This document shows positions 1 through 5,408 of a DNA stretch of 7,141 nucleotides, piece after piece. Origin of the DNA: an uncultured Eubacteriales bacterium (GTDB lineage: Bacteria; Bacillota; Clostridia; Peptostreptococcales; Anaerovoracaceae); contig CADBSL010000017.1 of the NCBI GenBank assembly GCA_902797345.1, positions 1 through 7,141 on the forward strand, given 5' to 3'. How positions within the stretch are numbered: position 1 is the stretch's first letter; every line of letters starts with the position of its first letter. The position numbers and the translations under genes were made by a program. The notes under the pieces are model-generated. The model did no database searches. It saw only the letters and a program-made list of their open reading frames with translations, and had not been told where the DNA came from.

Positions 1-486
1 ATGAAAGTTGGAATCGTAATGGGCAGTAAATCCGATCTGCCGGTGGTAGAACGGACCCAGAAAATCTTAAAGGAATTCGGCGTAGACTATGTCACTCGGG
101 TGATCTCCGCCCACCGCACCCCGGCTGCTGCAGAGCAGTTTGCCAAAACAGCGGAGGCGGAAGGCATCGAAGTCATCATCGCGGCAGCCGGCAAGGCCGC
201 CCACCTGGGGGGCGTCATCGCCGCCTATACTCCGGTGCCGGTGATCGGTCTGCCAATCAAGAGCTCAACCCTGGACGGTCTGGATTCCCTGTTATCCATC
301 GTACAGATGCCCAAGGGCGTACCGGTAGCCACTGTGGCCATCGACGGCGCGGAGAACGCCGGCCTTTTGGCGGTACAGATGCTCTCCATCAAAGACCCGG
401 CCCTGCGGGAAGCCTTCAAGGCGTATAAAGTCAAGATGGAAGAAGACGTCATGAAAATCGACGAAGAGATGAGAGCCGAGAGCTAG
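1..486 (+). CDS. purE: PurE, class I N5-carboxyaminoimidazole ribonucleotide mutase
   Basis: This cytosolic enzyme moves the carboxyl group of N5-CAIR to carbon 4, giving CAIR in the purine pathway. The 161-residue product has the usual length for a stand-alone bacterial PurE. Visible motifs are GSKSD (residues 8-12), the phosphate/substrate loop; SAHRTP (36-41) with the catalytic His38; AGKAAHLGG (63-71); and DSLLSIVQMP (95-104). SAHRTP and the AAHL loop place it in class I (the mutase) and not class II (the CO2-using AIR carboxylase). The loop reads AHLGG where Escherichia coli has AHLPG; I recall the same form in other anaerobic Bacillota, unchecked. Class I enzymes normally need PurK, which is not in view. 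The start is the first base of the window, so the ribosome binding site and promoter are out of sight. The last codons (RAES-stop) lie inside a 7-bp repeat array. Confidence 0.96.
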   Translation: MKVGIVMGSKSDLPVVERTQKILKEFGVDYVTRVISAHRTPAAAEQFAKTAEAEGIEVIIAAAGKAAHLGGVIAAYTPVPVIGLPIKSSTLDGLDSLLSIVQMPKGVPVATVAIDGAENAGLLAVQMLSIKDPALREAFKAYKVKMEEDVMKIDEEMRAES

Positions 487-522
487 AAGCCAGAAGCTTC
501 AAGCTTCATGCTCCAAGCTTAT
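474..522 (+). repeat. Degenerate 7-bp tandem repeat array at the purE-purM junction
   Basis: Seven successive 7-base units start at 474, 481, 488, 495, 502, 509 and 516. Each begins AGCC, AGCT or TGCT; for example the units at 495 and 502 are both AGCTTCA, and the one at 516 is AGCTTAT. The array overlaps the last codons and stop of purE (484-486) and ends one base before the purM ribosome binding site (AAAGGAG, 523-529). The AGCT cores are self-complementary, so short alternative hairpins are possible, such as GAAGC/GCTTC around 493-507. A similar array with shared units precedes purD. Origin and role are unknown; replication slippage is a plausible source. Confidence 0.8.
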
Positions 523-535
523 AAAGGAGAAAACA

Positions 536-1564
536 ATGAGCAAAATCACTTATAAAGACGCCGGCGTGGATACCGTTGAGGGTCAGCGGGCAGTCTCGTT
601 GATGAAGGATCACGTAAAAAAGACCTTCAATGAGAATGTCCTGACGGGGCTGGGCAGCTTCGGCAGCCTGTTCCGGCTGGATGTGAAAGACATGGAAGAA
701 CCGGTATTGGTGGCCGGGACCGACGGCGTTGGCACGAAGCTGAAGATCGCCTTCCTGATGGACCGCCACGACACGGTGGGGCAGGACTGCGTGGCCATGT
801 GCGTCAATGACATCCTGTGTCAGGGCGCCGCTCCGCTGTTCTTCCTGGATTACATCGCCACCGGCCACGTGAAGGCGGAAAAAGTAGCGGATATCGTCAA
901 GGGCATCGCCGACGGCTGTGTGCTGGGTGAATGTGCCCTGGTGGGCGGCGAAACAGCGGAAATGCCGGATTTCTATTCCGAAGGAGAATACGACATGGCG
1001 GGATTCGCCGTGGGCGTAGCCGATAAATCAAAAATCATCGATGGTTCCAAGATCAAAGAAGGAGATGCGGTCATCGGCATCGCCTCCAGCGGCTTCCACA
1101 GCAACGGGTATTCCCTGGTGCGGAAGGTCTTCTTCGAAAAGATGGGCCTGAAGGTGACGGACTACGTGGAAGAACTGGGCGAGACCCTGGGAGAAGCCCT
1201 GCTGCGGCCCACCCGGATCTACACGAAAGCCTGCAAAGCTCTTGCAAAAGAGATCACGGCCGCCGGCATCATCCACATCACCGGCGGAGGCTTCTTCGAA
1301 AACATCCCCCGGATCATCCCGGAGGGACTGGGCGTGAAGATCAACGTGGGTTCCTGGGAAGTGCCGAAGGTCTTTGACTATATCGCGGAAAGCGCCGGCA
1401 TCGAACAGAAAGACATGTTCTCCACCTTCAACATGGGCGTAGGCATGATGTTCATCGTGGATCCGGCGGAAAAAGAAAGGACCATGGAACTGCTGAAGGA
1501 AGCCGGCGAAACACCGGCCCTGATCGGTGAGATCGTGAAAGGCGAAGGGGTGGTCTTATGCTAA
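536..1564 (+). CDS. purM: PurM, phosphoribosylformylglycinamidine cyclo-ligase (AIR synthetase)
   Basis: PurM closes the imidazole ring: FGAM + ATP gives AIR + ADP + phosphate. The 342-residue protein has the normal length for the family. Visible motifs of the PurM/PurL ATPase fold are GTDGVGTKLK (residues 61-70), VNDIL then PLFFLDY (90-106), GGETAEMP (137-144), GFHSNGYSLVRK (186-197), GGGFFENIPR (250-259) and FNMGVGM (298-304). The ATG at 536 follows AAGGAG (524-529) with a 6-base spacer, which fixes the start. It lies 49 bases after purE across the 7-bp repeat array. Its last 7 bases overlap purN, which suggests translational coupling. Its product AIR is the substrate that, after carboxylation, is processed by the PurE encoded just upstream. 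No frameshift or missing motif is seen. Confidence 0.97.
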   Translation: MSKITYKDAGVDTVEGQRAVSLMKDHVKKTFNENVLTGLGSFGSLFRLDVKDMEEPVLVAGTDGVGTKLKIAFLMDRHDTVGQDCVAMCVNDILCQGAAPLFFLDYIATGHVKAEKVADIVKGIADGCVLGECALVGGETAEMPDFYSEGEYDMAGFAVGVADKSKIIDGSKIKEGDAVIGIASSGFHSNGYSLVRKVFFEKMGLKVTDYVEELGETLGEALLRPTRIYTKACKALAKEITAAGIIHITGGGFFENIPRIIPEGLGVKINVGSWEVPKVFDYIAESAGIEQKDMFSTFNMGVGMMFIVDPAEKERTMELLKEAGETPALIGEIVKGEGVVLC

Positions 1565-2166
1565 AGATCTCCGTCCTGGTCTCCGGCGGCGGCACCAACT
1601 TCCAGTCGGTGATCGACGCAGTGGAGTCCGGATACATCCCGGAGGCGAAGATCGTTCAGGTCATCTCCTCCTCCCCGAAAGCCTATGCACTGGAAAGAGG
1701 TCAGAAGCACGGGATCCCGGGCTACGTGGTCAGCACGAAAGCCTACCCGGACCCGAAGGAAAAATCCGAAAGGATATTGTCCCTGCTGAAGGATAAAGAG
1801 ACCGACCTGATCATACTGGCCGGTTACATGAGCGTGGTGGACGAATCCATCATCCGGGAATACCGGGGAAAGATCATCAACATCCACCCCTCCCTGATCC
1901 CCAAATTCTGCGGGAAGGGCTTCTACGGCAAACGGGTCCATGAAGCGGTCCTGGCAGCCGGCGAAAAAGTCAGCGGCGCCACGGTCCACTACGTGGATGA
2001 AGGCATCGACACCGGCGAGATCATCCTGCAGGAGCAGGTCCCGGTGCTGGAGGGCGACACCCCCGATACCCTGGCGGCCAGAGTGTTGGAAATAGAACAT
2101 AAAATCCTCACCCGTGCGATTCGTGATATTGCTATGAAGCACTCTTGTTCTTCCTTGCAATCATAA
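1558..2166 (+). CDS. purN: PurN, phosphoribosylglycinamide (GAR) formyltransferase
   Basis: PurN transfers the formyl group of 10-formyltetrahydrofolate to GAR, giving FGAR. The 202-residue length is typical. The phosphate-binding loop SGGGTNFQ is at residues 9-16, and the folate-side motif NIHPSLIPKF at 108-117 contains the catalytic Asn108 and His110. VHYVDEGIDTGEI (143-155) contains the third catalytic residue, Asp151, matching E. coli Asp144. The ATG at 1558 lies inside the end of purM (7-base overlap), preceded by AAGGGG (1545-1550), so translation is probably coupled. The final roughly 27 codons, from about 2086, use codons rare elsewhere in the operon (ATA, CGT, ATT, TGT, CAA, TCA). 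The last ten residues (MKHSCSSLQS) do not look like a usual PurN tail. This may mark a recombination joint at the 3' end; the active site is intact. Confidence 0.96.
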   Translation: MLKISVLVSGGGTNFQSVIDAVESGYIPEAKIVQVISSSPKAYALERGQKHGIPGYVVSTKAYPDPKEKSERILSLLKDKETDLIILAGYMSVVDESIIREYRGKIINIHPSLIPKFCGKGFYGKRVHEAVLAAGEKVSGATVHYVDEGIDTGEIILQEQVPVLEGDTPDTLAARVLEIEHKILTRAIRDIAMKHSCSSLQS

Positions 2167-2180
2167 CGACACATATATGA

Positions 2181-2308
2181 GGGCTGCCTGCAGGCGAGCA
2201 ATAGTTCCTCAGAGGAAAGGCGCTTATACAGTTGCTATAATCAAGGCGATCTAGCCCCCTTGAACGCGCCGATTCCGGCGAGGAAGCTATTGTCGCCCAC
2301 TGCAGCCC
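2181..2308 (+). ncRNA. Unassigned rod-like structured element between purN and the purF-like gene
   Basis: The stretch folds back on itself along its whole length. Pairings found by eye: GGGCTGC (2181-2187) with GCAGCCC (2302-2308); GGCGA (2193-2197) with TCGCC (2293-2297); CAATAG (2199-2204) with CTATTG (2287-2292); TTCCTC (2205-2210) with GAGGAA (2280-2285); GGAA (2214-2217) with TTCC (2273-2276); GGCGC (2219-2223) with GCGCC (2266-2270). Inside are two possible hairpins, TTATA/TATAA (2224-2228 with 2236-2240) and TCAAGG/CCTTGA (2241-2246 with 2258-2263), which would make a three-way junction. TTCC(TC) at 2205-2210 can instead pair locally with GGAA at 2214-2217, giving a possible switch. 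There is no U-tract, so it is not an ordinary terminator. It could be a cis-regulatory leader for the purF-like gene, a processed small RNA, or the remnant of a palindromic mobile element. The orientation is assumed; an inverted repeat would fold on either strand. I match it to no known riboswitch class. Confidence 0.5.
2233..2241 (+). promoter_or_regulatory. Possible internal promoter (perfect extended -10) for purF-like, purH and purD
   Basis: The sequence reads TGCTATAAT, an exact TGnTATAAT extended -10 element of the housekeeping sigma factor. Transcription would begin near 2248. No recognisable -35 hexamer sits 16-18 bases upstream, which extended -10 promoters can tolerate. A transcript starting there would contain only the 3' half of the surrounding inverted repeat, so its leader would fold differently from that of read-through RNA. 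The same bases also form the 3' arm of a small TTATA/TATAA hairpin, so the match could be structural and not a promoter. Confidence 0.4.
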
Positions 2309-2332
2309 GGAGTACGATATACAACAAACAAG

Positions 2333-2338
2333 AAGGAG
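2333..2338 (+). promoter_or_regulatory. Ribosome binding site that decides the purF-like start
   Basis: AAGGAG lies 5 bases before the ATG at 2344, in an unstructured A-rich stretch (2311-2343) following the hairpin element. It favours 2344 over an in-frame TTG at 2260. That TTG would add 28 residues with no resemblance to the family and would sit inside the hairpin stem region. Confidence 0.85.
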
Positions 2339-2343
2339 AGATT

Positions 2344-3771
2344 ATGGGCGGAGTATTTGGCACAGCCTCAAAAAAAGACTGCGTAATGGACCTGTTCTTC
2401 GGAGTAGACTACCATTCGCACCTGGGAACCAAGAACGGCGGATTGTGCGTCTATGGAGAAAAAGGGTTCGACCGGACCATCCATTCCATCGGCAATGCAC
2501 CCTTCCGGTCCAAATTCCAGGATGACATCGAAGAAATGGAGGGCAAAATGGGCATCGGCGCCATCAGCGACACCGAACCCCAGCCCCTGACGGTATACAG
2601 CAAACTGGGACATTATTCCCTGGCGACCGTCGGCATCATCAACAACAAAGAAGAACTGGTGGAAGAACTGATCCGGGAGGAAAAGGCCCAGTTCATGTCC
2701 ATGAGCGGCGGCGGCATCAACAATACGGAGTTGGCGGCGGCGCTGATCTCCACCCAGGACAGCCTGCCGGAAGGCCTTCGGTATGCACAGAAAAAGGTGG
2801 AAGGTTCATTGACGATGCTGGCCCTGTCGCCGGAAGGGCTGTACGCGGCCCGGGATTATAAAGGAAGGACTCCGCTGATTATCGGCAAGCGGGATGACGC
2901 CTACTGCGTGGCTTCGGAATCCTTCTCCTATATCAACCTGGGCTATGAATACGACCGGGAACTGGAGCCCGGCGAGATCGTGAAGATCACTGCCGAAGGC
3001 ACCGAGCAGGTCATGCCCCCCAATACGGAGGACGTTCGGATCTGCACCTTCCTGTGGACCTACTTCGGCTACCCCACCGCCATCTACGAAGGTAAGAACG
3101 TGGAGACCATGCGGTACCGGAACGGTGCCCACATCGCGGAAATGGACGAGGGCGATCCGGAACTGGAAAACGTGGATTACGTGGCCGGCGTGCCGGACAG
3201 CGGCATCGCCCACGCCCTGGGATACGCCCAGAAGTCCCACATTCCCTATGCCCGGCCTCTGATCAAATACACCCCCACCTGGCCCCGGAGTTTCATGCCT
3301 CCGAACCAGAAGGCCCGGAGCCTCATCGCAAAAATGAAACTGGTACCGGACAAAGAGATCATCGACGGCAAGGAATTCGTGCTGGTGGATGATTCCATCG
3401 TCCGTGGAACTCAGCTGAAGGATACGGTGGCTTATCTTTACGATAACGGAGCGAAGAAGATCCATATCCGCTCCGCCTGCCCGCCGATCCTCTACGGCTG
3501 CAAATATCTGAATTTCTCCCGCTCTGTTTCCGAAATGGAACTGATCTCCCGCCGGGTCATCGCCGATCTGGAAGGGACGGAGGACGTTTCGGAGGAAGTG
3601 CTGGCGGAATACGCCGACTGCACCACCGAGCGGTACAAGAATATGGTGGAGGACATCAAACAGGCCCGCCACTTTGACTCGTTAAAATATCAAACCCTGG
3701 AAAACCTGCTGGATTCCGTACAGGTAGACCGGTGCCGGCTGTGCACCTACTGCTGGGACGGCAGAGAATAG
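2344..3771 (+). CDS. purF: PurF-like amidophosphoribosyltransferase with a degenerate glutaminase domain
   Basis: True PurF makes 5-phosphoribosylamine from PRPP and glutamine, the first step of the pathway. This 475-residue protein has that two-domain layout. The phosphoribosyltransferase half is well kept: AGVPDSG (281-287) and the PRPP loop VLVDDSIVRGTQ (346-357). The four cysteines that bind the [4Fe-4S] cluster in the Bacillus subtilis type are present as Cys234, Cys386, Cys464 and Cys467. The N-terminal half aligns with the glutaminase (Ntn-hydrolase) domain but lacks its active site. It starts MGGVFG where PurF has CGVFG, so the N-terminal nucleophile Cys is Gly. The HxRYxT motif is replaced by GAISDTEPQP (72-81), the HNG oxyanion motif by IINN (98-101), and the SDTE aspartate by NNTE (126-129). 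The PRPP-closing loop is also altered (KYTPTWPRSF, 308-317, against KNRYVGRTF). It may use free ammonia or a partner glutaminase, or may have another role; a canonical PurF may exist elsewhere in the genome. From memory, similar proteins are annotated as PurF in gut anaerobes. Confidence 0.85.
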   Translation: MGGVFGTASKKDCVMDLFFGVDYHSHLGTKNGGLCVYGEKGFDRTIHSIGNAPFRSKFQDDIEEMEGKMGIGAISDTEPQPLTVYSKLGHYSLATVGIINNKEELVEELIREEKAQFMSMSGGGINNTELAAALISTQDSLPEGLRYAQKKVEGSLTMLALSPEGLYAARDYKGRTPLIIGKRDDAYCVASESFSYINLGYEYDRELEPGEIVKITAEGTEQVMPPNTEDVRICTFLWTYFGYPTAIYEGKNVETMRYRNGAHIAEMDEGDPELENVDYVAGVPDSGIAHALGYAQKSHIPYARPLIKYTPTWPRSFMPPNQKARSLIAKMKLVPDKEIIDGKEFVLVDDSIVRGTQLKDTVAYLYDNGAKKIHIRSACPPILYGCKYLNFSRSVSEMELISRRVIADLEGTEDVSEEVLAEYADCTTERYKNMVEDIKQARHFDSLKYQTLENLLDSVQVDRCRLCTYCWDGRE

Positions 3772-3780
3772 GAGGAAATC

Positions 3781-5313
3781 ATGAGAGCACTCATCAGTGT
3801 ATCCGACAAAACCGGCGTTGTTGAATTCGCCAAAGAACTGGAAGCCCTGGGTTGTACCATCATCTCCACCGGCGGCACCCACAAAAAGATCGCTGAAAGC
3901 GGCGTAAAAGTCGTGGGGATCTCCGATGTGACCGGATTCCCGGAATGCCTGGACGGCAGAGTCAAGACCCTCCACCCGGCAGTCCACGGCGGGATCCTGG
4001 CGATGAGAGAAAAACCTGAACACATGAACCAGCTGAAGGAGCTGGGGATCGAGACCATCGACATCGTGGCCATCAACCTCTACCCCTTCAAGGAAACCAT
4101 TTTGAAACCGGATGTGACCCTGCCGGTGGCCATCGAAAACATCGATATCGGCGGTCCTACCATGCTCCGCTCCGCTGCCAAGAACCACAAAGACGTGGTG
4201 GTCATCTGCGACCCGGCGGATTATCCGGCAGTCATTTCCGAACTGAAGGAAAAAGGCGAAGTCTCCTATGAGACCAAATACCGTCTGGCTCTGAAGGTGT
4301 TCCAGCACACCGCTGCCTACGACACCATGATCTCCGACTACCTGAGAAAGGAAGCCGGTCTGGGACTGCCGGACAACTTCACCATGACCTTCGAAAAAGC
4401 CCAGGACCTGCGGTACGGCGAAAACCCGCACCAGAAAGCCTGGTACTACAAGGAAGTCAAGCCCGCTGCCGGCGACCTGGTCAATGCCAAGCAGCTCCAC
4501 GGAAAAGAACTGTCCTTCAATAACATCAACGACACCAATGCGGCCATCGAAGCCCTGCGGGAATTCGATGAACCGGCAGTGGTAGCCGTCAAGCACGCGA
4601 ACCCCTGTGGCATCGGTACCGCAGACAATCTCTATGAGGCCTATATGAAGGCCTACAATGCGGATCCGGTCTCCATTTTCGGCGGCATCGTGGCAGCCAA
4701 CCGGGAGATCACCGCTTCTGTGGCGGAAGAAATCAGCAAGATCTTCCTGGAGATCGTTATCGCACCTTCTTTCACCCAGGAAGCACTGGATATCATCGAA
4801 AAGAAGAAGAACATCCGGATCCTGGAACTGCCGGCGATCTCGGAACGGGATCCTTTCGCTTACGATATGAAGAAGGTGAACGGCGGACTGCTGGTCCAGG
4901 AAAAGGATACAAAGTTATATGATCCGGCAGACTGGAAGGTCGTCACGGAAAAAGAACCCACGGAATTCGAAAAGAGAGACATGATCTTCGGCATGAAAGT
5001 CGTGAAGAACGTGAAGTCCAATGCCATCGTTCTGGTGAGAAACGGCCAGACCATCGGCATGGGTCCGGGACAGGTCAACCGGGTAGGCGCTCTGGAGATC
5101 GCCATCCGTCAGGCGGTGGAAGACACCAACGGCGCGGTGCTGGCTTCCGATGCATTCTTCCCCTTCGATGACTGTGTGGAAATGGCCGCAAAAGCCGGCA
5201 TCACCGCCATCATCCAGCCCGGCGGCTCCATCCGGGACGAAGATTCCATCAAGAAGTGCAATGAATATGGCATTTCCATGGTATTTACCGGAATGCGGCA
5301 CTTTAAGCACTAA
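3781..5313 (+). CDS. purH: PurH, bifunctional AICAR transformylase / IMP cyclohydrolase
   Basis: PurH performs the last two steps of IMP synthesis: formylation of AICAR by 10-formyltetrahydrofolate, then ring closure to IMP. At 510 residues it is full length. The N-terminal MGS-like cyclohydrolase domain (about 1-195) shows STGGT (29-33), GRVKTLHP (59-66) and IGGPTMLRSAAKNH (123-136). The C-terminal transformylase domain shows RYGENPHQ (211-218), SFNNINDTNAA (245-255), and the catalytic Lys271-His272 in VKHANPCG (270-277). QPGGSIRDEDSI (479-490) and the ending TGMRHFKH (503-510) are also typical. The start at 3781 follows AGGAGG (3770-3775), which overlaps the stop codon of the purF-like gene. 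Only 9 bases separate the two genes, so they are co-transcribed and probably translationally coupled. Both PurH and PurN in this operon consume formyl-folate. Nothing is missing or broken. Confidence 0.97.
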   Translation: MRALISVSDKTGVVEFAKELEALGCTIISTGGTHKKIAESGVKVVGISDVTGFPECLDGRVKTLHPAVHGGILAMREKPEHMNQLKELGIETIDIVAINLYPFKETILKPDVTLPVAIENIDIGGPTMLRSAAKNHKDVVVICDPADYPAVISELKEKGEVSYETKYRLALKVFQHTAAYDTMISDYLRKEAGLGLPDNFTMTFEKAQDLRYGENPHQKAWYYKEVKPAAGDLVNAKQLHGKELSFNNINDTNAAIEALREFDEPAVVAVKHANPCGIGTADNLYEAYMKAYNADPVSIFGGIVAANREITASVAEEISKIFLEIVIAPSFTQEALDIIEKKKNIRILELPAISERDPFAYDMKKVNGGLLVQEKDTKLYDPADWKVVTEKEPTEFEKRDMIFGMKVVKNVKSNAIVLVRNGQTIGMGPGQVNRVGALEIAIRQAVEDTNGAVLASDAFFPFDDCVEMAAKAGITAIIQPGGSIRDEDSIKKCNEYGISMVFTGMRHFKH

Positions 5314-5337
5314 AGCGCGAAGCTGGGAGCTGAAAAA

Positions 5338-5373
5338 GGAGCTATCCTGACGGGCCAAAAGGCTCATAGCTTC
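5338..5373 (+). other. Intercistronic hairpin in the purH-purD gap
   Basis: GGAGCTAT (5338-5345) pairs with ATAGCTTC (5366-5373, with one G-U pair). Inside it, GGGCC (5352-5356) pairs with GGCTC (5361-5365) around an AAAA loop, leaving CCTGAC (5346-5351) as a bulge on the 5' side. That gives about 13 base pairs. No U-run follows, so it is not a classic terminator; it could slow RNA decay or simply result from the AGCT-rich repeats around it. Energies were not computed. Confidence 0.4.
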
Positions 5374-5395
5374 AAGCTTATAGCTTATAGCTGAT
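5368..5395 (+). repeat. 7-bp tandem repeat array upstream of purD
   Basis: AGCT recurs exactly every 7 bases at 5368, 5375, 5382 and 5389, in the units AGCTTCA, AGCTTAT, AGCTTAT and AGCTGAT. The array is followed at once by the purD ribosome binding site (AAGGAG, 5397-5402). Units AGCTTCA and AGCTTAT are shared with the array before purM. A shorter, more degenerate run of the same period (AGCGCGA, AGCTGGG, AGCTGAA at 5314, 5321 and 5328) begins directly after the purH stop codon. Confidence 0.8.
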
Positions 5396-5408
5396 TAAGG
5401 AGAAACAA

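Noticed and set aside
2181..2308. Known riboswitch or RNA classes (TPP, purine, ZTP, PRPP/ykkC, 6S RNA) for the structured element
   Set aside because: CCTTGAAC and CCGGCGAGG recall the 3' part of a TPP riboswitch, but the CUGAGA core is absent. The conserved purine, ZTP and ykkC core sequences are not seen. The element is shorter than 6S RNA and lacks a large central bubble.
2181..2308. tRNA acceptor stem (7-bp GGGCTGC/GCAGCCC)
   Set aside because: The arms are about 128 bases apart, and no T-loop, anticodon arm or CCA context is present.
2181..2308. Integron attC site
   Set aside because: The ends do not carry the RYYYAAC/GTTRRRY core sites, and no integrase or cassette context is seen.
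2260..2343. In-frame TTG at 2260 as an earlier start for the purF-like gene
   Set aside because: The 28 extra residues resemble no PurF N-terminus, contain no Cys that could rescue the nucleophile, overlap the hairpin arms, and lack a ribosome binding site. AAGGAG fits the ATG at 2344.
2806..4596. Long open frames on the - strand opposite the purF-like gene and purH (2806-3672 and 3682-4596)
   Set aside because: They lie wholly antisense to well-conserved genes, have low-complexity His/Gly/Phe/Val-rich products without recognisable domains, and are explained by the strong third-position bias of the real genes.
5338..5373. purH-purD hairpin as a terminator
   Set aside because: No U-tract follows the stem, and purD continues the pathway on the same strand with a good ribosome binding site.
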